From Scleroderma bovista (lineage: Eukaryota > Basidiomycota > Agaricomycetes > Boletales > Sclerodermataceae), in the NCBI GenBank assembly GCA_037178675.1, contig JAYMGJ010000296.1:62001-126000 (forward strand): DNA of 64,000 nucleotides, given 5' to 3'. The notes beneath the pieces were generated by a model, which saw only the letters and a program-made list of their open reading frames with translations, was not told where the DNA came from and made no database searches. How positions within the stretch are numbered: position 1 is the stretch's first letter; every line of letters starts with the position of its first letter. Positions 1-10,387 of the stretch are shown one piece after another. The translations under genes were made by a program, and so were the position numbers.

Positions 1-317
1 GTGCCGCCAGCTTCTTCACCCTTCGTGTCAAGGGCGATACGTCGGAGATACGGGAAAAATTGAATCTCTTGGAACGCTTGAAGAGTATGAAGGTTGTTCC
101 TTGCCAGGAATATGTTGATGCTCTGACTGTAAGTCTTATCAAACGCTCTTGCTTGATCGCGGCATTGACGTTTCCTTCGTAGCTTCGTGAGAAGAACCAT
201 AATTCTGCTAACTATACCCCCGAGGGCTCCATCGAAAATATCTGGCCTGGCGCTTACTATCTCGAGTCCATCGATGGGAAGTTCCGCAGGAAATATGCCC
301 GTGCACCTAAGGCTTGA
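1..317 (+). CDS. ERG13: Hydroxymethylglutaryl-CoA synthase, C-terminal end (5' truncated by window)
   Basis: This is the last part of HMG-CoA synthase, which condenses acetyl-CoA with acetoacetyl-CoA early in the mevalonate/ergosterol pathway. Two exons are visible: 1-128 and 183-317, joined across a GT..AG intron at 129-182. The first reads AASFFTLRVKGDTSEIREKL and the second contains the family's C-terminal signature LREKNHNSANYTPEGSIEN followed by WPGAYYLESIDGKFRRKYAR, ending in TGA at 315-317. This matches the end of eukaryotic HMGCS proteins, where LRE...H..NY.P.GSI is followed by a tyrosine-rich strand and a basic tail. The catalytic thiolase-fold residues lie upstream, outside the window. 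No break is seen in the visible part. Confidence 0.9.
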
Positions 318-1867
318 TCAATAATTTTCATTGTGTTGTGCGTATTACTGGTGCGGTCGCACCCATGTATCTCAGTGACCAAGCGCTTAACTAGAAGGAT
401 TGCTTATCATGATACCTATGCTAGAATATTGTTTGCATTTTTTGTAATGAGCTTGTAGAAAATAGAACTTTGATCGTATGTATCACCTCCAATCTGCACA
501 AAACGGCCGATCTCCGTCGTGCAAGAATTCGGAAATGTTCATCGTGGTAAACATCTGCAACGCCTTTTTGGGTTCGCTTGCACGCTCATGGGTAATGAGG
601 TCTTGGTAGATTCGCCGATAAGTTGGAGCTGATTGTCTCTGATTTGTTCAAAGGTGCAGTCGAAGGCTAACAAACCCAAGATATCGCTTCATGACGCGAA
701 ACGGACATATCATGCCAGTTGTGTCCTTCACTGTAGTAGCCTGCCCGGGCGTCAGCAACTTCTTCAAAAGTAAGCAATGAGGTGAAAAGCTAATTGTGGG
801 AAACTGCAGAATATCCTCGAAAAGGCGCATTCTGCACTTGCTGGTAGCGAATAGGACGCGACGGACTCCGTGGAAAACAGATTTATTTAGTATCATCGTG
901 TGTTCATTTACCTCAATTAGTGATTCATTGGAAGATCAGCCCTGTGATTGGATTCCGAAAGGCGGGTAGGTATTTCCCCAACCAACGATACTTGTATCGG
1001 ATGGGGAAGCGAGATAGCAGTCAGGTAAGAAGAACCCTCTTTCACCAACCAAGTTCTCGGGCATATCGAAGCTTCCATCTGAGTATTACGATGATGTCGT
1101 ATCGCTTCTGTTAAGAAAGGAGAAAATGTCAATTGAGCTACCCACAGAAAACTTAATGAAGTCAGAGGAGCCGAATGCAGTGATTCAACGATAAAACTCA
1201 CTGAACTAGCATCCTCATCAAACCATACCCGGTAGGAAAGAACTTTGGTTGGTATCTCGAAGAAACCTTCGAGTCCGATGACCATGCTCCAGCATTGTCC
1301 AGACACGCGGAAACTCGGATGCAGGCAATCAAGCTACCCTTGCCGTGAGCTCCTCCAAATACCACTCCCTGCCATCGCAGTCTTAAATGGCTATGAGTAT
1401 GCAACCAGTCGTTAGAGAAATGCGATTCATGACACAGACCTTAATTCACAACCACTCCATCTCCCTAATGACGCGAGGCGCTAGTCGCTCCAGGTGCGCT
1501 GTTGATCTAGCTCGGTAGTCCAAGAAAATTCAAGGGTTGGTCATTGGTTCCCTCCAACTGAGATGCCAGATAGATTGAATGGGCACGAGACAAGTACTTA
1601 CTGCGGCTGGACTCATACGGTAGTTTCCTTTTGGCGTTCGAACTTTGGACGTTGTCACTCCGACTCACACACTTCATACATACTACCACCCACATCCTCG
1701 AGGCGATACTGACATTAGTTAACCAAGCCAGGTGTCACAAGTACGAAGTTGTCGTGAAATACTTAGCAATTAGTGGAAGGAACTCTCCAACAGCCTCAGG
1801 AAAAGCTGCGCCGTTTCTGAACCAGTGAACGAACATATCTGCCCCTTGGGCTGCAACGCTTGCAAGC
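318..1867. other. Intergenic / unassigned stretch
   Basis: About 1.5 kb in which I could not assemble a convincing gene. On the minus strand, open frames between roughly 650 and 1400 contain coding-like fragments such as FFEIPTKVLSYRVWFDEDAS, and a plausible GT..AG intron near 1095-1135. The joined product resembles nothing I recognise, and several joins run into stops. It may be an unknown minus-strand gene or a gene relic. Confidence 0.3.
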
Positions 1868-2789
1868 ATGACAGAAGCTCGGGTCTCTTTGGACTTGACG
1901 CACGTAATCTGTGAGCTCCAAGTCGGCGTTCTGACTCGTACTAACTGGATGTTTCAGATGACGCATCCTCCCACTCGTCCTTAGCCCTTGCATTGCTCAC
2001 GCTTAGTCCAATTCTTATCATGGTATGGTTGATGATGCAGCTGTGTTTTGAAATGCGGCGTTGACTCCATCAATCAGCCAGCCTATGCTGTTTTGGCTGT
2101 TCAGACGCGCGAACTCACCATCATCAACATGTGGGCAGGTCAACTTGTTTCAGAAGGACTGAACCTAGTCTTGAAGCGTGTCTTCAAAGAGGAGCGCCCA
2201 GCTGGTGGGTGCTCTGCTTGATGCTCTCGAGCGTGATAACACGTCGACAGAGAGTCAATTGCATCTGAACGGGTATGGTTTCCCGTCGTCACACAGCCAG
2301 TACATGGGGTATTTTGGCGCCTTCTTGGTCTGCCATATGTATTTCCGCCATCAGTTCGCATCCACTGGGTATCCTTTCGCCGATCAAGCATTCCGACTCT
2401 TCGTCTACCTAACCATCACGACGTGGGTAGCCCTCGTGGCGTACTCAAGGTCGTACGGTCTACTCGTCCGTCACTGAGATACGCTTATACTTTCATGTAG
2501 ATTGAACTTGCTCTACCATACACCACACCAAGTAATGTGGGGACTCGGGATTGGCACCAGCATTGGTGTTGTCCATTACATCTTCACTGAACGTCTACCC
2601 TATAGACGGCCTCTTTCGACTTTTGGACGAATACGAACTGCCGTCCTTACAAATCCGGTTTTGCAATGGATGCAGATCAGAGACGGCTGGGCAGTGTGGG
2701 CAGACGGTGGAAGAGAGGGGGAGTGGAAGCGCTGGAAAGACAAATACGATGAGCGTCAAGCCAGCTTCCAACAGAAACATGCCCATTGA
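1868..2789 (+). CDS. CAX4: Dolichyldiphosphatase (PAP2 superfamily)
   Basis: This enzyme removes a phosphate from dolichyl diphosphate on the lumenal side of the ER, recycling the lipid carrier for N-glycosylation. Five exons join in frame: 1868-1910, 1958-2022, 2078-2204, 2251-2449 and 2501-2789, giving 240 aa, the usual size. The start reads MTEARVSLDLTHVIYDASSH. PAP2 motifs are visible: the basic KRVFKEERP motif near residue 73, GYGFPSSHSQ with the central Ser-His motif near residue 85, and a third motif around SRLNLLYHTPHQV. Hydrophobic stretches (LALALLTLSPILIM, FVYLTITTWVALVAY, VMWGLGIGTSIGVVHYI) fit a multi-pass membrane protein. The tail is polar and charged. The start is the ATG just before the conserved VSLDLTHV segment. 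Confidence 0.88.
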
Positions 2790-2894
2790 TTAGATTCCTT
2801 ATCTGAAACACAGAAAGCACGGTCCAGGAAGGGAAAAGGTTGGGTCCTACAGTACTCACAGCACCTACATTGTCAACAACGATCCGTACAACTG

Positions 2895-3667
2895 ATGGCG
2901 AAAAGCCAATTGTCACCTTTGGAGATCAATTCTGCAACAGGTGAACCTTTCTTGGCCTTCCTGCACCACATCAAAACATTATCGTCACCCCCCCTCGAGA
3001 AGGAGACGATGAACATGTCTTCACCCTTTTCAGCGATACCAATGTCGCAGATTGGTTCAGCTCTATCCCCGCTCCATTTTCTCGGGATCAGGGTCGGGCG
3101 ATGTTAGAGCAGGCAAAAGAAGTAGCAGACGCAGTGCTGGACGAGTTGCGCACGCTGGAAAAGGAAAGCCCAGGCAGGGAATTGAAGGTCGTTGGTGGTT
3201 GTCCGCTCAGACACCTTAGGGAGGTCCACAAAAATGGGACAGACGTGTTCATAGGGTAAGGAGGAACATGTATAAGGATGTGCTTGACGAGACCGAGCGG
3301 AGGGTTCAATTCGAGGAAAATAATAGAAGACCTACTGGCGACTCATCCATTAGATGGGGCATCGCAGGTGCGTTGTTCTTCGCTGGACAGGCAAGAAAAC
3401 TTACCCGGTATGAAATTGCTCTTGCATCTAGTCACCAGGGTCGGGGCATCACATATGACTACTGTCATCGGTCAACTATTACATTCGTGGCTCATTCCTA
3501 GAATGAATGCACGATTGATCGTGGTATTCACATGGGTCAAAAATCAGAGGAGCGCACGTGTTTTTGAGAAGAATGGATTCACCAAGGTAGTTGTAATTGA
3601 AGGGAGAGTTGTGCGAGGAAAAGAGAGAAGTCTCACTATGCTGGAATGGCGGATGAAAGAGGACTAG
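2895..3667 (+). pseudogene. Decayed GNAT acetyltransferase copy
   Basis: This is a relic of the GNAT N-acetyltransferase gene found intact at 30869-31644. Lined up against it, the segments PHQNIIVTPPREGDDEH, VVGGCPLRHLREVHKNGTD, SSIRWGIA and FEKNGFTKVVVIEGRVVRG are clear, but in shifted frames. Near 2962 one base is missing relative to the intact copy. At about 3256 the frame after DVFIG meets TAA, with several bases missing where the paralogue reads RVWVSRDR. The splice acceptor before the acetyl-CoA loop (SHQGRGI, near 3440) is changed, and about four extra bases follow it near 3450. The N-terminus also differs. I read it as a pseudogene; sequencing error cannot explain so many separate lesions. 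Confidence 0.75.
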
Positions 3668-3936
3668 AGCTTCAACGCCTGTAGAACAACCCCAGTGGCA
3701 ATGAACCAAGGCCGACTTCCAGCGACTTCTCCTGTTCTTGCATACCTGTGATTCCCTTCAGTCTCCCCTAAGCAGTCCCAACACGATGGTTTGGCAGATT
3801 CCGTTGGGCGTCGATTATTGATTTCTTTCTTGTTCTCGAATCTTTTATCACGGAGGTGTGCTATGTAACATAACTTTAAACATCCTCCAACAAGTCTTGT
3901 CCTATTCTTATTCTAGTGGATCCTACTATTGGGTTG

Positions 3937-5114
3937 ATGGTCCTCTCCAGCATCGCATCAAGGTGCTTCAGAGTGCGATCATCTTTTCGATCTTATCACC
4001 ACAAGATGTCAATCCCGTCATCAATCTCCATACTAGATTCGATTGCGTCCTGCAGAGAATGGAGGAACAAGGCTTTTGACGAGAGGAAGTCGGTAGGCTT
4101 CGTACCAACCATGGGCGCACTCCACGCTGGCCATCTATCTCTTGGTGAGCGCATCCTTGGGGAAGATACATGTATGTCGATCCCCGATGACTATTCTTCG
4201 GAGCAGTACGGAGGTCACTTGTGGAGAATGACTTGACGGTCGTTTCGATATTCGTCAATCCTGCACAATTTGCGCCTCACGAAGACCTGAGAGCATACCC
4301 CCGCACGCTACCGCAGGATCTCGAGTGGCTCGAGACACAACGGATGACTATTGCCAATGTCGAGCGGACTCCGTCGGCAGTGTTTGTCCCCGCCGTCCCG
4401 GACATGTATCCATCTGGCATCGACCAGGACGTCGCACGTCAAAAAGGCGCATTTGTAGAATTAACAGGCTACAGTCATCAAATGGAAGGTACCAGTCGGC
4501 CGACCTTCTTCCGGGGTGTAGCTACCGTCGTCACGAAGTTATTCAACATTATCCAGGTAAAAAATCTTCCCCCCAGAAGGATACCCTTCATATTTGACTC
4601 CCCATTCCACAAGCCAACAAGTGCATATTTCGGACAAAAAGATATCCAGCAAGCTCTGCTACTTCGTAGATTGTGTAGGGAGTTGTTTTTCGCATACCCA
4701 GCTGCGGACCAAGTGCACATCGTGCCGACCGAAAGAGACCCTGTCGATGGGCTGGCACTGTCGTCACGAAACGTATACCTCTCGGCTGACGAACGCCCAT
4801 TTGCTGTTACTTTGTACCGAGCACTGCAAGCTGCCGAGTCGATGTGGGCTCAAGGGGCGACAAAAAAAGAGTGTATATCTGCAGCTCTCGCTGTCGTGGA
4901 ACAAGGTAAAGGACAGGCTGCCTCGAAGGGAGTTGCGATGAAGCTGGACTACATCGAAATGAATGTTTCGAGATCCTTCGAGGTATTGGATGATAGAGAG
5001 CACAAGCAGTCCGAGCTACTAGACGAGGATCCAGTGATCTTGAGTGGGGCGATGTGGGTGGGCAAGACAAGGTTGATTGACAACATTGTTATCGGAGACC
5101 TTGGTAGTGCCTAG
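3937..5114 (+). CDS. PAN6: Pantothenate synthase (pantoate--beta-alanine ligase)
   Basis: This enzyme joins pantoate and beta-alanine with ATP to make pantothenate, the coenzyme A precursor. Exons 3937-4144, 4207-4556 and 4614-5114 join in frame (352 aa). Family motifs: VGFVPTMGALHAGHLSL (HIGH-type nucleotide-binding motif), TVVSIFVNPAQFAPHEDL, the FFRGVATVVTKLFNIIQPT region, AYFGQKDIQQALLLRRL, and RDPVDGLALSSRNVYLS. The second intron (4557-4613) is 57 nt, a multiple of three and free of stops, so reading through it would add 19 residues just before the conserved PTSAYFGQKD; splicing is the better reading. The residues before a second in-frame ATG at 4006 are Arg/Ser rich and lack acids, like a mitochondrial presequence. 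Start at 3937 or 4006 is not certain. Confidence 0.88.
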
Positions 5115-5258
5115 TTTTTATCTGACGGACGCATTAGTAGCTGTTGAACGTATTTCAACGCCTCTTCCTATGTTAATGTGACTCCTTGCACGCAGTTGCT
5201 AGCTGACATTAGTCAACCAACTCTGTACTTTGCGATCTAAGTACTGCACTTGTGCGAG

Positions 5259-6663
5259 ATGCACTCGAGGATCAGCAGCGGGGCCCTGCCATCCCCACAC
5301 CTTGACCAGCTGGCTGCCTCGCATCCATTCATCCAACAGGTTTGGTCTCTGCATCACCCGAAAAGAGGTACTATCTGACGCTTTGGATTGGGCAGATCGA
5401 TGTCGTGTTTCCATCCTCTTCACATTTTGAAAAGGCGTTCTCGCCCCTGGAAACGTCGTATTATAAGGGCCAGTTCACTCTGTCAGACTTCTTCGAACAA
5501 GCTAGCCATACCCCCACTTACCCGTGAGTCTTCCGGGGTGCATGTCAATATTTGCGTGCGCTGACACTAGACATCTTCCTACCAGTCCCCTGACAGCACT
5601 TCCCACAAAATCTGATCCCGATGACACCTGGTGCATCGATCCTCGTGGTATCCTAACGCTCTGCCTATCAAAACAACCATACGAACGGCTCGGACTCGTC
5701 GGTAAGAAACTTCCTTTCAAAAGATGTCAGGAACTGCATGGTACGCAATCGATCCTTTGTCTGTAGGGGCCTCAGGGCCCTGTACGGCCAGAGAGTTAAC
5801 CATGTTTACTAGTACAGTTATCAAGATCCCACTTCGGAAAGAAACGCAGAGCGTCACCATGCGTGCAAGGCAAAAGGCGGCGCTCCAAACATGGGACGAA
5901 GACCGGGCTCGGTCTGGGTACGGAAAGTGGGAGATCGCATTTGTTGGAGGAGGTGCGTCGACTTCTTCTGTTAATCCAAGATTCCGCGCCACTAATTTCG
6001 ACTCAAGGATTGTCGATGGGCACAAAGAACGAGGTCAGGTATCAGGTCCGACAGTTCGCGGACGTGTTCATCCCGGTCCCAGAGCTTGCAAGATCCAAAG
6101 AGGAGAGCAAGGAAGAATGGGAGGAGAGAGTCAGCGAACTATTCGAATGGGTCGGTATGGCATGTCTTGGTGCTCAAAGGTAATGCTTACGCCGATCACG
6201 AACGAAGCGTAGAAGCTAAGTGAGTGGCACAAAGGCTCAAGGCTAACGATCGCGTCGATCCATATGTGGCCATATACGATGCACCGACACCATCCAGTGT
6301 CGGAGACCTGACCCATCTACGCTGGACAGGTTTGATGGGCAGTGCATTTGTGCAGTCGATGCTTACAACTGCAACGTAGGCTTCACTCGCATAGTTGACG
6401 GACCGCTCACTGAAATAACATGCAACGCCAGATCACTCGTCACGGCGTGTCCGCCTGACAAGAGTTCGTTCATCTCCGTGACCATGCACTCGAATCCGAT
6501 GACCCCTATTTCGTACATTCCTCCGCATTCCGGCGCCGAGATGAAAGACGCGCCGCCTAGGGTGCCACATTCCGATGCAGAAGACACGGTTTGCTTGGTT
6601 CTGACCAAGGACATGTGGATGGCAGGGCAGAGTATCGGGAAATGGGACGCTCGCTGGGGATGA
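5259..6663 (+). CDS. RPP40: RNase P/MRP subunit RPP40
   Basis: RPP40 is a protein subunit of nuclear ribonuclease P and MRP, which process tRNA and rRNA precursors. Seven exons join in frame: 5259-5339, 5396-5523, 5586-5740, 5818-5952, 6008-6179, 6235-6375 and 6432-6663 (347 aa; human RPP40 is about 360). Landmarks in family order: QIDVVFPSS (N-terminal strand), DDTWCIDPRGILTLCLSKQP followed by YERLGLVGKK, VIKIPLRKE, then ELFEWVGMACLGAQR followed by VDPYVAIYDAPTPSSVGDLT, LRWTGLMGSAFVQSML and, at the C-terminus, FISVTMHSNPMTPISYIPPH. These follow the order of the human protein. The start is the least certain part: the N-terminus is short, and an upstream exon could exist. Confidence 0.8.
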
Positions 6664-6923
6664 TCGGGGGAAATACAGGAATGGAACGTGGATGAGATTG
6701 ACGCACAGCTAATCTGATCACTGCCCACTATACTGAGGACACGATGGTACAGGCAAAGTATGTGTAGGTCTCTGCGGACATTGTATATAGAGCATAAGTG
6801 AGCAATTAGATGTGCATAGCAGATAGGATTCGCGAAACGAGTGCCAAAACCCTGGAAGTAAAGAACCACGAATAAACAGGTGAAAATGAACTCTAGTGTG
6901 TCGTGGCAAGCACCAGCACTTGA

Positions 6924-7691
6924 CTAGAAAATGACGTCTCGGACGCGAATGAGGGTGGGGGAAAGATGGGTGTAGGAGGTACGAGCATTGGGATTAGTGA
7001 AAGGGCTGCCGGGAGATAGTGGGGCTTGGCTGCGAGCCCAGGAATAAAGCCGCGGGGTAGCGGTGGGTGGTGGGGATGGGATGATGTGGGTAACCGGAGA
7101 GAAGGGGGTGCGCTCATCGATGGAAGTGGTGCGGGGAGAGCGCACGATTGGCACAGGAATGGGTGCGCTTTGGGGGGGTATCGCAATAGCTTCGCTGGGG
7201 TCGACTTGGTCGATTTGATCACGGGGAACGACAGAACCTCTGGTTCGCGAGAGAGACGATACACGATACACCGAGGGTAATACATCCCGCTGACGGGAGT
7301 CTGGCTGAGGGTGGACTTGCTCCCACTCCATTTGTCTGAGATCATGCAAATCATCCAAGACTAGATGTGCAGGATCTTCGGCGTCGACCGCCATAGGACT
7401 GGACCTGTCACTGAGGCTGCTTAGGCTGGAAGCGGGGGAGGCATCGATTGTGCCCAACCTGACTACTAACACATCCCTCTCCTCATCCTCGTCCTCGTCC
7501 TCCTCCGAATGAGTGGTGGTGTCTATCGGGTCTACGAAGTCCTCATAGACTGCATGTTCGTTGTCAAAGAACTCGTCTGAGTCGGGGTCGAATGCATTGA
7601 TATAAGACCATTTTTCGTAGGGACAGGGGGGTGTGGGTTCTCTGACAACGGGAGTGGACTGGAATGCTTTTGAAAAGAGAGGACGACCCAT
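6924..7691 (-). CDS. Uncharacterised acidic, low-complexity protein
   Basis: A single open frame of 255 codons from the ATG at 7691 (MGRPLFSKAFQSTPVVREPT). Nine-residue-longer starts exist, but MGRP directly precedes the most ordered part, which includes CPYEKWSYINAFDPDSDEFF. An acidic run (HSEEDEDEDEERD) lies near residue 65, followed by Ser/Pro-rich sequence through to the C-terminus. No catalytic motif, membrane segment or signal peptide is seen. It converges with RPP40, with about 260 bp between the stops. The aromatic N-terminal segment suggests a short docking or folded element in an otherwise disordered protein. Function unknown; coding is supported by length and amino-acid bias rather than by a known family. 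Confidence 0.6.
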   Translation of the reverse strand: MGRPLFSKAFQSTPVVREPTPPCPYEKWSYINAFDPDSDEFFDNEHAVYEDFVDPIDTTTHSEEDEDEDEERDVLVVRLGTIDASPASSLSSLSDRSSPMAVDAEDPAHLVLDDLHDLRQMEWEQVHPQPDSRQRDVLPSVYRVSSLSRTRGSVVPRDQIDQVDPSEAIAIPPQSAPIPVPIVRSPRTTSIDERTPFSPVTHIIPSPPPTATPRLYSWARSQAPLSPGSPFTNPNARTSYTHLSPTLIRVRDVIF

Positions 7692-7859
7692 TTTTAGTGA
7701 GATGGCTAATAACACACGGGTAATAGAAAGGAAGCGAGAGAGGGTATACGCATAAGAGGGGAAACAAACGTAGGAACATATTTAACCGGACGTAATTTAG
7801 GGCAGGAGCGACACCGCTACTGGCTTATCTCCGCGTTGTCGCCCGTCGATGTCAGTGTG

Positions 7860-9990
7860 CAGCCTACTGAGTGCATTACGTTCCCCCTCTTTGCTTCCTC
7901 TATGCTCCCAAATGTGTCGCACTATTCCGCCGATTCATATTCTCATCCCCACCCCGATCTTGGCTCTCTCCAGTATGTACTGCAGGATCACCGTCCCAAT
8001 AATCGCTAGTATAACATACATCAGTACAATACGTGGATACCACGGTGTTTGATACAGTAAACGTTGGAACCCACTATTCCCTGAATGTTGCTTCTGCCAC
8101 GAAAGTGCATCAGCCCGAAAAATATCGGACTGCCTCTATCCTGAATCATATCGCAAGCCTTCAACGTTATTTGCTACCCACAGTCAGTCAAGTGCTCTCC
8201 TCCTCGGTAATTCACTGACACAAGTTCTCAGCAGTGAAGAATTGGCTGCTGAAGTCTACTAAGCTCACAGATACATGGAAAAATGCCACTGTACAGTCAG
8301 TGCATATCAGAAACCGACAGTGGTATTAAACATCATCTGCTCACCAAGCAGCTAACAAAATATGATAGCTTTACATCGCGAGACGTGAGAAGGATGATAA
8401 ACCCGATGGTAGCTGAATAATGCCATACCTGCCGATAAACGCCCGAACAAGACGGGATTCTGGCGATCTATGCACTGCCAGGTAGACATGCTATGCAAGG
8501 CAGAGTTTAATGCAAACTGAGCGAGAAACGTCCTTACGCACAAATGAAATAACCCACCGCGGCTATGACGCCGACGATGCAAGTGAGTATACATGTGGCA
8601 ACATACCGGGACAGTCAGCTTATAATGTTTAGAATCTGAAGAGAGTAGCTGACGGATTACCACTGTGCCTCTGTCCAAAATGTCGCAATATCGAGGAAGT
8701 TGACAACAATTCAAGGGCCACGGCGTCCACTACGACGGTCACCTTCCGAATGAAGATCCACGCCCGTGCAGGTTTACCACCTACATACGCCATCCATATT
8801 CGATATTGCTGCCTTCCGATAACCATGAGGTCAATGTTACATCGTCGCGGGAGAACGACTAGTACTCGTGAGAAGCCCCAAAAATACCCCCGAAACAATT
8901 GCAGCGAAGAAGAATATCTTGACACGAATACCGTACTCCGAAGGCTAGTACTAGCTATAAATGAGAGCGTCGATATCATGCCAACCAATTGAAGTGCCAT
9001 CTGCTTACCTACCAGGAAAGATAATACAGCTGCCAGCCGGGGAAAAGCCAACTTTACGTCCCATCGCTACCCTATTTTAGAATTCATGACTGGAATCAGA
9101 TATGGACTCAAGCCGCCGAAGTTTTGCACTAGTCCTCGAAGGGCCTAGAGGGGATAAAAGTCTGCATTACCCCGATGGGAGAAAACGTGGCGGAGTACGG
9201 TACCTGATGCCCCAGACCATGATGGAAAACCAGATGGAAGGCCGGAGGCGCTTTAGCATGACAGTTGAGGGGACCTACTATTTCTCGCCTCAGTCTCGTC
9301 CCGTCCGACAAAGAACCAAATACGAACTTGCCTCAAGGAGAGGGTACGATACGTAGAATATCGTTAGGCATACGAGGTATTGATTATCAGCAAAATGAAG
9401 GTCCTTTTCCAAGGCCAATTGTGAATGTTGGACACCAGGTTCATCCCAATAGTACTTTCGCATTTCCAATGCTTAAACAGTCCAAGAAGCAGAGCAGGTA
9501 TAGAAAGGTCAACCAGGGGATCGCCCGCATATCGACCTTGGAAATCAGCTTGCGCTCGTCCACGGCAGATACATCGACATGAGCGATGTAAGGTTTTACC
9601 TTCATCTTCGCTGTACCATCAATTCCTGGATGACATGAACGACCTTTTTAGTAGGAGAGCTTTCAAGCGGAGGGGGCGCCAACCTGCTCATCTTGGTGAG
9701 GTCATGAGTGAAATGAATGGAATGCCGGTATAGATCCATACCAACTTGAAGGATACTGTACTTCATATCTTATCCGAGTTTATGTGCGTGCTGTTACGAA
9801 CGACTCGAATTCTGGCGTATTCACCTGTACCCCTGCAAGCGTATGGTTTCCCTGCACAGTGACAGGACGACTCCATCCATTGTGCCTCTCCCGAGGGTGG
9901 ATGATGAGTTTTGTGCAATGATGCCCACACTAGTTGATCGAGATCATAGTAGGTCGTGTCCTATTGTATCGATATCCACATCATGCTTCT
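7860..9990 (-). pseudogene. MFS transporter copy A (Dal5/allantoate-permease-like), degraded
   Basis: This is the first of four related major-facilitator genes, all on the minus strand. Recognisable blocks in 5'-to-3' order of the gene: the N-terminal exon near 9470-9650, the region matching LLGV.EAGFFPGVSYYLS near 9030, the loop before AWAWIFI near 8740-8790, and the C-terminal YRANQTPWYP region near 8000-8060. The frame is repeatedly broken. The exons that in copies B and D encode the long loop after FPDNATF and the FGAVTMPVYALALFLPS helix are missing between about 8620 and 8700. The 3' end is present, unlike in copy C. I read it as a non-functional relic of an anion:cation symporter gene. 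Confidence 0.65.
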
Positions 9991-10387
9991 ACGGTAGGGA
10001 TCTTCCGCAGTAAGTCTATGCTCGTGGAAACCTCGTCAAACTGCCTGGGCGGGCACTTACTGGGTCACCACAGCCGTCTGATCGGAAGATGGTTGAGAGT
10101 ATTGATCAGGAATTGGAAGATTCAGCTTGAAGACGGTTACTTACACAGAAACTTTATAAATCCGAGTTCGAACTATATAAAATGAAATTTATGTAGGAAC
10201 ATATCTGATCGAGGACGCTCGAGCTCGAAAACGAGACATACAACCGCGAATATGTATGGCAATCGCCACGAGCCTACGACGCCAAATACATTTAGTGAAG
10301 GGCGGATAGAAATACAAATAGGATGCTGGACTACAGACTCCGAGAAAAAGTGATGACTGGCTGTGTATGGTCCCCGCCCCGTCGATG

